64,000 bases of DNA from Argentina anserina (GCF_933775445.1 NC_065874.1:17689001-17753000), one strand, 5' to 3'. Positions 42,701-55,615 are shown, counted from the first letter of the stretch. Notes: generated by a model not told the origin, from the letters alone. Numbers and translations: made by a program.

Positions 42701-45700
42701 AGACGGCAGCAATCGTCGCCGGCTGGTAATGAGATCATGACTATGGATGACGCCTGATTATGGTCAATAATTGGAGATCTGGTGGACTGAAAAACGTTGT
42801 GCGGGTGGGACAAAAGCATGAGAACGGCGGAGTGGCAGGAGAATGAACTGGAGACGATCTGATTGGATGCCTAAAGCAAATTTCTTACTGTAGAAGACGA
42901 CAGACGACATTGACGTTCGACCAAACTGAGAGGAAGTAAAACCCTAACAATGGGGTTCAATTCCATGAATAAATTGCAGCCAAAAAACAAAGAGACAAAG
43001 TCCTTTCGAATCTTTGCTATGATACCAATTCAAATAAGACGTAATTAGGAGAATGAATTTATGATATATATTCATCTCATACCGGAGGCTATATATAGAG
43101 TTTACATTGTACTACAACCTTATGTACTACGTACTACCATATACAAAATAGGTAAGTACTAACTACATTCTATGACTCACGCTGACAAAAATAGAGTTAG
43201 AACTGCCATGTCTACATCTACCATTTAATATATAGTCGTGAAGATTCTAATGCATCTATGTCAGTCATGTTTTTAAACATCAATTTTCAATTGATCAAGT
43301 AAAGGATCAGCCTATCTCTCTCATGTTGGTCTTCCATTTTGTCTTCAACGCCATTTAAGTATCCTAATGTCAGTCTCTCATTTACGATATTACATTTACT
43401 ATTGTTATACACTCACATAATTGTTCGCCTCCAGGTGTGCCTATTTCAGCCCTGGATGGGGTCCCAATTGCTGTCAAGGATGAAATAGACTGCAGACCGT
43501 ATCCAACCACAGGTAACTTTTTTGTTTTTGAAAAGAAATTGCTGTAACTTACAATGCAGGGTTTCTTTGATAGAGTTGTTTATGCCTGTCAACCCACTGT
43601 TCATATTTAGAATCATAACTACAAATTTCTTAATAGAAAAATGTGCTTTTGTAGGTGGGACGAAGTGGCTTCACAAATTTAGACCTTGTACAGATGACGC
43701 ATGCTGTGTCAAGTGCCTCAGACAGTGTGGTGCCATGCTAATTGGGAAAACCAATATGCATGAACTTGGAGCTGGTACAAGTGGGATAAATCCGCACTAC
43801 GGGTAAGAAAAGGCCATATTGTTTTTCCAAAACTGAATCACCTTCTCCTGAATTTGAGGTTGATCATTCATATACATTTCATATTCTTTTGCTACTCTGA
43901 CTGAATATGAAAGGAGTTATTAGGCTATATGGTCTATATTGCAGCAACATTTTCCTTATCATTTTCTTTGTTCAAATCAATTTTGTTATCTCTATGACTG
44001 CAAGCATGCTTATTCTGTAATATCATACTTTAGGGCAACTAGAAATCCACATGACCCGGGCAGAATCTCTGGGGGTTCTTCTAGTGGATCGGCTGCGGTG
44101 GTCGCCTCTGGATTATGCCCTGTTGCTCTTGGTGTTGACGGAGGAGGTATTTTTTATGTTCCATGGAAAAAGCGCATGTTATAATCTATTATTCATATGT
44201 AGTCTGTACTCCTCTACCAGGCTTGCTTGTTTTTAACCAATCAAACATTATTGTGTGTTTGATTTAAACATAATGTTGCATGTGACTGAAAGATGTATTT
44301 CGGTTGGGGATGTATGACTAGGATCTGTGCGGATGCCTGCAGCTCTTTGTGGTGTTGTCGGTTTAAAACCTACCTTTGCCCGGGTATCTCATTTGGGGTA
44401 AATTATTCAATATTTTTTTTGCAATTAATCCTCTGCATGTTTCATATTCTTGAGAGCTTATTACTATTTTACTACTATGATTTCGGTTACTCTTTAGTGT
44501 TCTTCCTCTGAATTGGACGGTCGGAATGGTTGGAATACTAGCAGGAACTGTTGAGGATGCTCTGATAGTGTTAGTGTTTCTTTACAAATGGTCTTGTTCA
44601 TTCTGTTATGCATGTTCCTTCTTTGTGCATACGTTATAGCTTTTACCCCAATTTCTACAGTTATGCAGCAATCATCGGCCGAATTCCATCAAGTCAACCC
44701 ACAATATCTGTAAGTATGACACCATTTCAGCAAATTGTTACCTGAAAATTGTTTTAAATATTTTCATTTTCGGAGTCTGTATTATCTGTTGCACAAGTAT
44801 AAGTCTGCTCTTGTCTAAGAATCCAATAATGTGGAAAATCAGTAGATCAAAATTCTTTTTCCACATGATGTTTGATTAAGATTTGCATGTAGAATTTATC
44901 AAGCCAGGTGTTCCCATTTTTACCTTGGTTTCATTTCTCTGTTTTCTCCTTCTAAAATTTTCAGCCCGAAGTATATTTTCCTCTACTGAACTCAACAAAA
45001 CCTATATCGGATATCAAATTTGCAAAGTATGGAGAGGTCAGTCAAAACATTCCCAACCTAGCTAATGAGTACTTGTAAAATTGTAACTGCACTGTTAATG
45101 CTTAATAAGAATTCATTATTTGTATCAATTCAGCTCCTCTCGATATTCATACATTTGTCAACCACTAATTGGTTCAATTAGTGGTTTAATGATTGCAGTG
45201 ATGACATCAGAGAATGCTGTACCAATGCCCTGGACAGGCTTCACAAGCATTATGGTTGGAAGGTAATTAGTCAGTTTCTTATTCCATAAGGATGTTATAG
45301 TGCGTAATCTATACCACCAGTTCCTTGATTGTAGGTTACTAATCTGAATCATATCAAGAAACCAAGTACTTGCAAGTTTCAACTACTATAACGGGATCAT
45401 GATTTGATTCAGCCAATACAATAGTCAGTATATATTACGTTCTGAATTTGCTTCTCTTCATCTGTAAGACTGTAGAGGTGACCATACCAGAGATAGAAGT
45501 GATGCGCTTGGCACATTATTTAACAATTGGATCAGAGTGTACCACATCGCTTGGTCCTCATTTTGAAAAGCTGTATGTTGTTGACGACTGTTAATTTCTT
45601 CTAGTAATCATCTTGACATAAATAAGTACTTTAAATGCTGACATTTCAATCTCATCAAGATAGGGATTTCAAAGAAATAGGGTGGGATGTAAGGGTAGCA

Positions 45701-47260
45701 CTTGCTGTGTATGCTTCTTTCAGCAGTAAAGAGTATATACAGGCTCAGAGAATTAGGTAAGTACTTCTTGACACTATAACGGTACCATTATGTTATGTGT
45801 GAATTTACCGTCAGTTATGACATAATGATCTACCACTGTATCTCTAGAATACTCAAAATACTGATCTAAAACAAGATTTAAAGACCTCCAGTGATATCAT
45901 ATTGTGTTTTTGACTGACCTAAGTTTAGAATTGGAGAAAGGTCCAAAACAACTTTTGAGTTTTTGACTGAAAATCACATCTTACTGATGCAGCTATAACT
46001 TTCGAATATAAAATCAGTGGTCCATGGGCAATTTCTGCATTTTTTTGCATATACAAGGTGCTATACATAGTTCGCATACATAGCAGAAGCTCTGTTGAAT
46101 TTTGATGCTGTTGTGAAATCTACCAATGTCAAATGAAACATTAAATAACAAGTTCTTAACATTCCCACATATACAAGGCATAAAATCAGCTCTTTTATCA
46201 ATTACTTTTAGTTTGGAAAATCACACCTGTTATCAATATTATATTGAGGGTCTTTTTTTTTAAATATATCTTAACCACGTGAACGTGTTTATATATCTAC
46301 AGGAACCGGCAGATACAATTTCACAAGAATTTGTTTTCTCACGCAGATATCATTGTTTCCCCAACAGCAGGGTATTATTTTCCACTTCAGTTGTAATTCT
46401 GCAATGTACTGACATGATTTTCTTGTCAAAATTAAGTTGGGGGTATGAGCCAGTTACAGAATTAGAAATACAGTGTAGGACTAGAACCTTTAGGTAGCAT
46501 CTCAAGGGAAGGATTTTCATAGTAGAACTTCTTACGTTTTCTTAAGTTTTAGTCAAAACTTTATCATCAGCATGTTTAATGGTACACATAACAGGGTAAC
46601 TGCATACCCGATTTTGGATGATGCTCTCGAAACCGGGGAACTTGACTATATAAACGGAGGTAATGAATTTTCTAATTACAGTTTAACACATCTTTTACTG
46701 ATTTGTAATTATTTGTGTCAACCTACATCATTGAACTAACCAATTTTCTGCTTTTAAAGCTGCACTTGTTCGATACTCCATATCCGGAAACTTTTTGGGA
46801 CTACCAGCAGTGACTATTCCAGTATGATCTTTATCACTAAACTGTAGTGCTAACATTGTAGTACAGAGTTAGAAGTTAATATGCATCTTGCTCTTGGTAG
46901 GTTGGATACGATAAACGTGGTCTGCCGATTGGTCTTCAGTTGATTGGAAAACCATGGTCTGAAGCAACACTAATTCATGTAGCTTTCGCAGTGCAGGTAG
47001 ATTCTTTTTTGCTCGAGTTGATATATAAATGAGATCTTATCAGCTCCAAAAATGAGAATCAATTTAGAGCTTTGCTCGCTTTAAAGTTTGAACTAGAACA
47101 AGTTGTACCAATAGACAATAGTATTACCAATGTGAAATTATTAGTTACTGTACGAACTGATCACAACTAACAGTCTGATATTGTACAGAACCTCTATGTT
47201 GCTGAACGCAGAAAGCCTCAGGTTTACTATAATTTTCTCAATACAAATCCAGTTGGCTGA
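36744..47260 (+). CDS. FAAH: Fatty acid amide hydrolase, amidase-signature family, 20 exons
   Basis: Exons: 36744-36846, 37272-37381, 38194-38254, 38472-38659, 38836-38965, 43435-43512, 43655-43802, 44034-44146, 44322-44397, 44498-44569, 44661-44709, 44965-45036, 45182-45262, 45469-45572, 45664-45756, 46303-46371, 46595-46659, 46760-46821, 46901-46996 and 47189-47260. All introns are GT-AG and the joined length is 1842 nt (613 aa, stop TGA). The enzyme hydrolyses N-acylethanolamines to fatty acid and ethanolamine. The amidase catalytic triad is Lys212 (Val-Lys-Asp-Glu), Ser288 (Gly-Gly-Ser-Ser-Ser-Gly) and nucleophile Ser312 (Gly-Gly-Gly-Ser-Val-Arg), with Arg314; these match Lys205, Ser281, Ser305 and Arg307 of Arabidopsis FAAH. 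Residues 39-60 form a hydrophobic, probably membrane-associated helix. The start is chosen by the Ser-Glu-Val-Asp-Leu N-terminus shared with the family. Intron 5 (4.5 kb) holds a copia element. The gene looks functional. Confidence 0.92.
39073..39218 (-). repeat. Left LTR (3' LTR) of the copia element
   Basis: 146 bp; shares with the right LTR a TCAAATAAGACGTAATTAGG end and a CATTCTATGACTCACG block. Several substitutions and an indel separate the two, including loss of the terminal TG...CA (GTTGATA versus GCTGACA). Confidence 0.85.
39208..42113 (-). pseudogene. Copia pol remnants: protease, integrase, RT, RNase H
   Basis: Fragments in shifting frames. 42113-41673 has the protease (Ile-Asp-Ser-Gly-Ala-Thr). 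41661-40926 has integrase, with Cys-x2-Cys and a Tyr-Ser-Asp-Val-Tyr-Gly-Pro block. 40962-40699 has its C-terminal region (Val-Phe-Val-Gly-Tyr). 40401-39396 has RT (Tyr-Lys-Ala-Arg-Leu-Ile-Ala-Lys-Gly, then Lys-Asn-Ala-Phe-Leu-His-Gly and Leu-Tyr-Gly-Leu-Lys-Gln). 39393-39208 has the end of RNase H (Glu-Gln-Leu-Ala-Asp-Ile-Leu-Thr-Lys). Not functional. Confidence 0.88.
42170..42404 (-). pseudogene. RSZ22-type splicing-factor RRM fragment captured in the copia element
   Basis: Between the primer-binding leader and the copia protease, where gag is expected, the minus strand codes an intronless RRM of about 77 residues. RNP2 appears as Val-Tyr-Ile-Ser-Asn-Leu, followed by a Trp-Val-Ala-Arg-Arg-Pro-Pro motif, an RNP1-like Asn-Tyr-Val-Phe-Ile-Asp-Phe, then Asp-Ala-Glu-Asn-Ala-Ile-Arg and Asp-Gly-Lys-Asn-x-Trp-Arg-Val. 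The Trp-Val-Ala-Arg-Arg-Pro-Pro motif is diagnostic of plant RSZ21/RSZ22 (9G8-like) SR proteins. One in-frame TAG interrupts it. The RS domain and CCHC knuckle of the donor are absent. The lack of introns suggests capture through an RNA copy. Confidence 0.8.
43030..43187 (-). repeat. Right LTR (5' LTR) of the copia element
   Basis: 158 bp; on the minus strand it begins TGTCAGCGTGAGTC and ends TTATTTGA, followed by two bases and the primer-binding site. Confidence 0.85.
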
Positions 47261-47878
47261 GGAAGTTCAAGACAAAATAATGTTACAAGTTAACGTTTGG
47301 TTGTATGGTGCATAGCATGCCATATATAAAGTGTCTATTACTCGAGAATAAGAACATTCCATATGAAATAATGGAGTCAATTCTTAGTTAGGGTCCTAAT
47401 GAATATGTTAATATTAATATTGTGAACCATTTATATTTAAAATTTGTGTTGCTGCATTTGAAGATTCCGCACCTGAAAATCTCCCTACAGAAAAAAAAAA
47501 TAGAGCACCCTAGAAGGACAGTTAGAATCCATGGATTGTGTTTTGCGAATGAAGGTCTAGTGGAAATGTATATCAGTCTCTAAAGGGAATTTGGAAGAAG
47601 ATCGAGATTCAAGACCATAGCGATTGCAATATGAACTTCTAAATACCAATATAGCTAGGTTGTTTGATCATTGTTTTATACATATTAAGTTAATATCTTG
47701 TTATTTTTATAATTTTAGAATTAATAACATGTTCACTCGGGGTCAACGATCAATTATTGGATGTAACTAGAGTTAGAGATTTGTTATAAAACGTTACTGG
47801 GGTCAGTAATATATTCTGATGACTGACAACCAGTAGACACAGTCCGGCGATCGATGATAGAAGTCCATTGGTCGGTGA
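47261..47878. other. 3' flank of FAAH, no gene seen
   Basis: AT-rich sequence containing the presumed FAAH 3' UTR; it ends at the chromovirus target site GGTGA (47874-47878). Confidence 0.5.
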
Positions 47879-50796
47879 TGTAATAACCCTAACTTTTAAA
47901 CAACATTTGAGTGGATTTGAATTCTATAAAATTGTGAAATTTAAATTAGAATGGAGGTGATTGGTTACGACATTATGAAACGAGTAACGGATACGTTATC
48001 GGAACGTTTAATTCGAAAAACGTTACGTTTCCGCAACTTATATATCGACTTTTATTCCGTCGATCGGTTGCGAAAACTTCCTTCACGAAAGTTGTAGAGC
48101 TCGTCGATACGAGTTCGAGAGTATGTGACGTGTTCTAATAGGACGACGTACGTAAAAGTTATTAATGTCGGAAGTTAGTTTCCGATTTTTGAAACGAGTA
48201 TAAATAGACATTTTCAGATTAGGGTTTCCATTATTGGAAACCCTTCTCTCTCTCTTTGTTTCGCCGCCTCCCCTCTTCTCTTTCTTCTCTCTCGGCTTCT
48301 CTCTCTCTCCCACCCCGAAACCTCACTCTCTCTTTCCCTCAATCTCACCTCTCCCTCTCGACCCCGAGTTCCTCCCTTCCCTCTTCTCTTCTCTCTCTCT
48401 CGAGGTCCTCTCTCTTCCTCTCGAACCCGAGTTCCTCCCTCTCGCCTCTTCCCCGATCCCACGCGACAGATTGAAGCTTGGGGACTTCATCGCCGTGCTT
48501 CCCCATCGTCGACGAGCTCGGGCAAGCTCGCCACCACCCCATCTCACCCTCGCACCCGCGCCAATGGGTTCAGCCTCTAGTTGCCGTCTACCTCCACTGC
48601 TGCTCGATCTCCTCCACTTTCATCGTCGATTCAAGAGCTCTACTGTGAGATTCAAGGTAAGGATTAATGATATTGATGTTGTGTGTGGATTTTGGATGAT
48701 TTTGGGTTGGATGTGTGGAGATCGGAGGGGGGTTGGAGGAGGTTGGAAGGAGAGGTTACCGCCGCCTAGAGGCGGCGCGTGTGAGTGCGTGGAGTAGCCT
48801 AGGGGCGGCGTGAGGCCGTGGGAAGGGCGGAGGAAGGAAGGGGAGAGTTTTGGTGCGGCGGTGGTGCAACACGCGCTGTTGAGAGTGTCGGCGCGTGGGC
48901 CCCACGCGCGGCCCGCCGGAGGTGGCGCGTGTGCCACACGCGCCGCCACGTGCGGCGGTGGGACAGTTTTGACAGAAGGGTATTTTGGTAATTTACTGTG
49001 TACGGTAAATGTAAATGTAATTTTTATTTACTACGGTAAATGTAATTAAGTTTTACCTTCGGTAAATGTAAATATAAATTACTTTCAGTAAATGTAAAAA
49101 GTAATTTGTAAAAGGTAATTAGTAAATTTTATTTACTGAGATTGTATTTACCTTTAAACAGAAATACGTATATAATATTTATACGTACAGAAATACGTAT
49201 ATAGTATTTATACGTACAGAAATACGTATATAATATTTATACGTACAGAAATACGTATATAGTACTTATACGTACAGAAATACGTATATAGTACTTATAC
49301 GTACAGAAATACATATTAATTGAGTATTGTACAGTAACCGTGAACAGTGAACAGTGAACAGTGAACAGTAACTTCGTATAAACCAAAATTGCTGAACAGT
49401 AACCGTTTATTACTGTTTTGGCATTTAAAGGTTTAACGAAACGATCCTAAATTCCTTTCTTATCTTTTCAAGGTGATCTATAAGCGAGGGAAGGAAATTA
49501 GCATCAGGAAGTGTGGAAATTACGCTCAAGTCAATAAGGTGAGTAAAATCTCACTGAATTACGAATCTACCCTCGTGGTGATTCAACATTTTTGCAAGTG
49601 TGTTTATTTAATGAATTACAACATGTATATAACTTAGTGGACTACGTATATACAGTATAATGGTAATAAATACATATATATATATAGTTCATTAAATTAC
49701 ATACTGTTATTAATTCATTAAAAATAGTCATTTCGGTGACAGAAAAATTGTGCATGTGTGATTTTAATGGTACGATATGATGTGAGATTATCGTACGTAA
49801 TTTTTCAGGTGTTTATGAAATATGACATGTATAGGATATAGTGGACTGTGTATATATTGTACAAATGGTAAATAAATACGAATATATATAGTTTGCTATA
49901 TAATATACTGTTATGATTTTTATTGTGGATATATCGTGAAAGTTTTAAAACGTACAATATGATGTGTGATTATTGTACATGATTTTATCACGAAGAATGT
50001 GAAATATTGTGATTTGTCTTCGGACGTGATGTGTGGTACAATATGATGTGAGATTATTGTACATGTTCGGCAAGTCGGAACCTAGCCTTTGGCCGGGCGA
50101 AAGTTACGATACAGTTAGAGCTCTAGTCTGTCTGCCTTAGTACTGCATGAAGGTAACGGGTGGTTATCTGCTCATGGGTACTCAGCTTGTTGTGGATGTT
50201 GGGTGGCGGGTGGTTACCCAACATCAGCGGTATACTAAGTGAGGGGTAACAGATGTGTACCAGCGCTCATTAGTTACCATTTTGTGAAAGTGTTAGAGTA
50301 ACCAGATGGGTTGCTCGTTTTCTCATGATTTTCATTATACTGTGTTGATGTGGAGTTGTGTCTTTTATGAGACGAGAGTTATTTTAATATTTTACTCATA
50401 CGAGCTGTAAAGCTTACCGGGTTTGTGTTGCAATCCCGGTACACCAATATCAATGATGTAGGGGATACTTCCGCAGGTGCTGAGTAGTGGTGATTGAGTG
50501 ACGACTCCGAAGACTCGAAGTCGATCGCATCCAGTCGTGGTGAGGTTCCAGCGTGGATTGTGTGTGAGATTTGGTGTGATTTTATTTGTGAGGTTGTTGT
50601 GAGGATTATACAATTCCATTTGTTATATGTTGAATTATCATTTGGGTTTGTAATAATCGGCTTGACTGAGTTATATTTTAAACTCAGATGTGATCCGCTG
50701 CGACATTAAAATGATTTCGATTTCATTGAGATTATTTTTGTGTTTAACGATTTTAAGATTTTGAGTTTTGAATCTCGAAATTTTGGGGTCGTTACA
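47879..50796 (+). repeat. 5' LTR of the chromovirus
   Basis: TGTAATAACCC to GTCGTTACA. It contains a GAGTATAAATAG TATA box (about 48196-48207), a long CT-rich leader stretch, a GC-rich block near 48750-48960 and a palindromic minisatellite (49159-49312). The 187-aa frame at 48234-48797 reads the CT-rich stretch and is truncated in the other LTR, so it is not called a gene. Confidence 0.95.
49159..49312 (+). repeat. 29-bp palindromic minisatellite in the 5' LTR
   Basis: About five units of CAGAAATACGTATATA plus TTATACGTA-type sequence. Each unit contains inverted arms TACGTATA and TATACGTA. The 3' LTR has about six units and the nearby solo LTR about eight. Confidence 0.85.
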
Positions 50797-50798
50797 GT

Positions 50799-50810
50799 TG
50801 GTATCAGAGC
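50799..50810 (+). promoter_or_regulatory. Primer-binding site of the chromovirus
   Basis: TGGTATCAGAGC is the classical site complementary to initiator methionine tRNA, two bases after the LTR end. Confidence 0.92.
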
Positions 50811-51080
50811 CTAAGTGTGTATTTGGCGATTATCAATATCGTCCGGGAGCGATGATCCGACTGCAGGCGGGCACCCATCACATGCTCCTCGGTATTGATA
50901 TGTCGCCGGGTACGCGAGAGTGTTAGGAGCCATACCTTATGGTTTGGTCCTGTAGAGAGTATTGTGATGATACTTCGATGATTCATCTGATTTTGGAACG
51001 TCATGTTATAATCTTTGGATCTGTTTTGGCTGAGTTCGAGATTTCTTGAGTATTGACTAAGTATATTGTTTTTGAAGGTG

Positions 51081-54053
51081 ATGAACGGTGACAAGGGCCG
51101 AGGACAGGGCCGAGGACGGGCGAGAGGCCGAGGTCGAGGTAGGACCACAGGCCGAGTCCGCAACGTGGAGAACCTTTATGAGGAGGCTGTTCCACAGGTA
51201 GAGCAGGTAGGCCGAGGTCGAGGTAGGGCCACAGGTCGAGTCCGCAACGTGGAGAACCTCTATGAGGAGGCTGCTCCGCAGGAGGAGCAGGATGAGCCAG
51301 CTCCTGCGGTTAGAGATGACGGTCGAGTGTTGAAGCTGATCAAGGATATTAGTGCACTGTCAGCTCCGACCTTTCATGGGGGACTAGATCATATGGTAGC
51401 TGACCATTGGATCGAGGGTATGGAGACATATTTTGAGATGATAGAGTGCACAGAGATTGAGAAGAGAAAGATAGCTACATTCTTTCTCAAGGGTTATGCT
51501 CTAGATTGGTGGAAGAGCATGAGACAGACGGTGGATGTGTCTACATTCACATGGGGAGGTTTCACCACCATATTCCGAGAGAAGTATTTTCCAGCCTCAG
51601 TACAGGAGGAATTAGAGTTGTAGTTCCTGGCATTGGTACAGGGAGACATGACCATTAGAGAGTATGATGCACGATTCTCGCAGCTGTATCGGTATGTCAG
51701 GCCTATGGGTACGACTGCTGTAGCTCAGAAGTATCTACGTGGGCTGAAACAAGAGTACAAGACCATGATATCAGTCCTTTGCCTGACTTCACGGGAGCAG
51801 ATATTTGAGAGTGCTATGAGTTTGGAGCAAGCAGAGAAGACTCAAGCAGGTGATGTGGGGAACAGAGATGCAAAGGGGAAAGGCAAGGCAATCTATACAG
51901 GCAGAGAACACTCAGGGCCGAAGGATAGGTCATGGAAGAGGCCAAGACCCCACTATCAGGCCCCGATAAGGGCACCACCCCTAGCTATCAGGGCAACACC
52001 AGTCAGACCATTAGCAGCAGTGAGGTGTTATGGCTGCAATGAGATGGGACATTACGCCTCAGCATGTCCGAAACCGAAGAGAGGAGGGTGCCACCGGTGC
52101 GGGCAGGTGGGGCACATAGCTCGAGATTGTACCCGACCACTTCCGAGTAGACAGGAACGGCCGCAGAGACAGCTACCAGCAGGCCAAGCTAGAGTGTTCG
52201 CAGTGGTTCAGCGAGACACAGGAGTGGAAGGTACATTATCACTTTTTGACTACCTTGCTAGAGTGTTGTTTGATACGGGAGCATCGCATTCATTCATTGC
52301 TAGTTCAGTAGTGGAGATGCTAGGATTGATTCCTACACCTCTCGGGGACGCCTTATGTGTCACTTCACCCCTTGGAGTGTCACTTGAGTTAGAGACAATC
52401 TGCAAAGCTTGTCCGATCTTGATTGAAAGTAGAGAGTTCTCTGCTTCGTTGATTGTGATTCCGGATCACACCTATGATGTGATCTTGGGTATTGATTGGT
52501 TGAGACCACAGCATGCTGTGATTGATTGTTTTGACATGGTGGTGTCATTTCATAGACCTGGGGAGCCAGTGTTTCGTTATCGTTGCCTCAGGTCAGATAA
52601 CGCCATGAGATCAGGAGTTTTAGCACACGTGGAGTCGGTGGATCAGAAAGTGACTATCGCAGACATTGTGGTGGTATCTGAGTTCGGTGAAGTGTTCCAA
52701 GAGATACCGGGACTACCTCCTCGAAGAGTGGTAGATTTCTGCATTGATGTAGTACCCGGTACGGCACCTGTGTCAAAGGCGCCCTATAGAATGAGACAGA
52801 ATGAACTTAAGGAGCTGAAGGTGCAGATCGATGAGCTATTAGACCAAGGGTTCATTAGACCTAGTGTTTCACCTTGGGGAGCACCGGTGTTATTCGTGAA
52901 GAAGAAAGATGGTTCTCTACGGTTATGTGTAGACTACAGAGAACTGAACAAGGTGACCATCAAGAATCGGTACCCCTTACCTAGGATTGATGACTTGTTC
53001 GATCAGCTCAAGGGTGCTACTGTGTTCTCTAAGATTGATTTGAGATCCGGTTATCATCAGCTCAGAGTGAGGGAAGAAGATATATCGAAGACAGCTTTCA
53101 GGACCCGGTATGGACATTATGAGTTTGTTGTCATGCCATTTGGTCTAACAAATGCACCAGCTGTCTTTATGAGCCTGATGAACCAAGTATTTAGCCCTTA
53201 CTTGGATGAGTTTGTCGTGGTGTTTGTGGATGACATTCTGATATACTCTAAGACCGAGGAAGAACATGTGGTGCATCTGAGGACGGTGCTGCAGACCTTG
53301 AAGGAGGCGAGACTGTATGCCAAGCTAGAGAAGTGTGAATTCTGGCAAGAAGAGGTCAAATTCCTTGGTCATGTTGTCTCGAAAGATGGAGTGCTAGTGG
53401 ACCCATCCAAAGTAGAGGCAGTAAAGAATTGGAGTCGTCCAAAGAACCCTACAGAGATACGTAGTTTCCTCGGGTTGGCAGGTTACTACAGGAGGTTTAT
53501 CGAGGGGTTTTCTAGTATTGCATCTTCATTGACCAAGTTGACCAAGAAAGATACTCCGTTCGTGTGGACGGATGCATGTGAGGAAGCATTCAGCAAACTA
53601 AAGACTAAACTGACCACAGCTCCAGTGTTGACAATTCCTTCTAGTGGTGGTGGTTATGTCATTTACAGTGATGCTTCGCTCCAAGGGTTGGGTTGTGTGT
53701 TGATGCAGCATGGAGGAGTCGTTGCTTATGGCTCGAGACAATTGAAGATTCATGAGAGGAATTATCCGACACACGACTTAGAGCTTGCGGCAGTTGTATT
53801 TGCCCTGAAGATTTGGAGACATTACTTGTATGGTGAGAAATTTCAACTCTTTTCAGATCATAAGAGTTTGAAGTACTTGTTCTCACAGAAGGAGCTGAAT
53901 ATGAGGCAGAGGAGATGGATGGAACTCCTCAAGGACTATGACTTCACATTAGAGTACCACCCGGGGAAGGCAAATGTGGTGGCTGATGCCTTGAGTAGAA
54001 AACCGAGAGGCGTGGTAGCTTCACTTATGGTCCAGGAATGGTTCATGCTCTGA
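51081..54053 (+). pseudogene. Chromovirus gag, protease, RT and RNase H, one in-frame stop
   Basis: Starts at ATG 51081 with an Arg-Gly-rich N-terminus carrying an internal duplication (the Gly-Arg-Val-Arg-Asn-Val-Glu-Asn-Leu-Tyr segment occurs twice). The gag capsid domain is interrupted by TAG at 51621-51623 and then continues in the same frame; CAG was probably the original codon. Two CCHC zinc knuckles lie near 52025-52130. Protease Asp-Thr-Gly-Ala-Ser is near 52272. RT has Phe-Val-Asp-Asp near 53223. RNase H starts Tyr-Ser-Asp-Ala-Ser near 53655. The frame ends at a TGA (54051-54053) created by a shift of one or two bases. Confidence 0.9.
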
Positions 54054-55575
54054 AGCTGCATCAGAGTTTGATTTGGTACCATCGGGAGGAGAACCGAGGG
54101 TCTTTCTTGGTAGTGTCACAGTGCAACCCACATTGATCACGAGGATCATACAGGGTCAGGCGCAGGATAGACTCTCACGAGCTAAGTTGGCGGATCTTGT
54201 AGTTGATACGCTTGATGGGTGTCCTTCTGAGTGGCGAGTTGGACCCGATGGAGGGTTGAGGTTTGGGGCAAGATTGTGTGTCCCAGATTATGGTGATCTC
54301 CGGGAAGAGGTTCTTCGTACGGCACATCGTTCACGCTATACCGTCCATCCACGGAACACCAAAATGTACAAGGACCTATGCAGACAATTCTGGTGGAACG
54401 GTATGAAGAAAGATGTAGCAGAGTTTGTATCGAAGTGCCTTACATGTCAGCAAGTGAAAGCAGAACATCAACGACCAGCTGGCATGTTGAAACCACTGAC
54501 TATTCCTCTTTGGAAGTGGGAGCAGATATCCATGGATTTTGTGACCGGATTGCCTAGATCGAAGAAAGGTCACGATGTCATATGGGTGATTGTCGATCGA
54601 TTGACGAAGTCGGCTCATTTTCTCCCAGTGTCGACGAAGTACTCAGTGGACGTGCTTGGGAAACTATATGTGGATGAGGTAGTGAGACTTCATGGTGCTC
54701 CAGTTTCTATTGTTTCCGATAGAGATGCACGTTTCACTTCGAAGTTCTGGGGTGGTTTGCAGAAGGCGATGGGCACTACCTTGGATATGAGTACAGCTTT
54801 TCACCCTCAGACGGATGGACAGATAGAGAGGGTGAATCAGGTGATGGAAGACATGTTGAGAGCATGTGTGCTGGATTTCAAGGGTAGCTGGGAAGATCAT
54901 TTGAGATTGATTGAGTTTGCCTACAACAACAGCTACCATTCTAGCATTGGTATGGCACCGTATGAGGCACTTTATGGTAGGCCATGTCGATCTCCGATCT
55001 GTTGGGCCGAAGTTGGTGATGGGGCACTGATGGGCCCAGAGGTGGTCCAGGAAACCACTGAGAAGATCTCGATCATTCGGGATAGAATCCGGACCGCTCA
55101 GAGTAGACAGAAGAGCTATGCAGACCTGAAGAGGAGACATGTGGAGTTTGAGATAGGTGATCATGTGTTCTTGAAAGTTTCTCCTATGAGGGGTGTAGTG
55201 AGATTTGGCAAGAAGGGAAAGTTGGCTCCGAGGTACGTTGGACCCTTTGAGATACTTGAGAAGGTGGGCGAACTAGCTTATCGACTAGCCTTGCCTACTA
55301 GCATGTCGGGCGTACACAACGTCTTCCACATTTCCATGCTGAGGAAGTATGTACCAGATAAGTCTCATGTGATCGACCATAGCACCATTGAAGTGAAAGA
55401 AAATGCCACGTTTGTGGTCGAGCCGGTTCGTATCCTGGATAGATCCACAAAGAAGCTTCGGAGGAGATAAGTTGAGCTAGTCAAGGTGCTGTGGAGTCAC
55501 CATGATGAGGGTGACGCATCTTGGGAGCTAGAGTCAGATATGATGACCAGATATCCACAGTTGTTTGTTGAGTAA
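54054..55575 (+). pseudogene. Chromovirus integrase with chromodomain-like tail
   Basis: Continues pol in a shifted frame. It has a His/Cys zinc module (Cys-Leu-Thr-Cys-Gln-Gln), catalytic Asp of Met-Asp-Phe, Asp of Ser-Asp-Arg-Asp and Glu of Gln-Ile-Glu-Arg-Val. The C-terminal GPY/F-type core is Tyr-Val-Gly-Pro-Phe. A TAA at 55468-55470 stops the frame, but the same frame then reads Val-Lys-Val-Leu-Trp and Ala-Ser-Trp-Glu-Leu-Glu to about 55575, the typical end of a chromovirus chromodomain. Confidence 0.88.
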
Positions 55576-55615
55576 GTTTGAATTTCGGGACGAAATTCCT
55601 TTAAGGGGGGTAGAT

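Larger units (their letters stand above)
39073..43187 (-). mobile_element. Degenerate Ty1/copia element in FAAH intron 5
   Basis: 4.1 kb between short LTRs (39073-39218 and 43030-43187), flanked on both sides by AAAATAG (39066-39072 and 43188-43194). A minus-strand primer-binding site TGGTATCATAGC (about 43017-43028) is one base from the initiator-Met type. A purine tract GAGAGGAAG precedes the left LTR. Pol domains run PR, IN, RT, RNase H, the copia order. Stops, frameshifts and LTR indels show it is old and inactive. It is antisense to FAAH. Confidence 0.9.

Noticed and set aside
48234..48797. 187-aa ORF in the chromovirus LTR
   Set aside because: It reads a CT-rich leader, gives low-complexity Ser/Leu/Pro sequence, and is cut short in the sister LTR.
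50392..50709. Short ORFs near the LTR end, also present at 58159-58476
   Set aside because: Duplicated only because the LTRs are duplicated; no recognisable domain.
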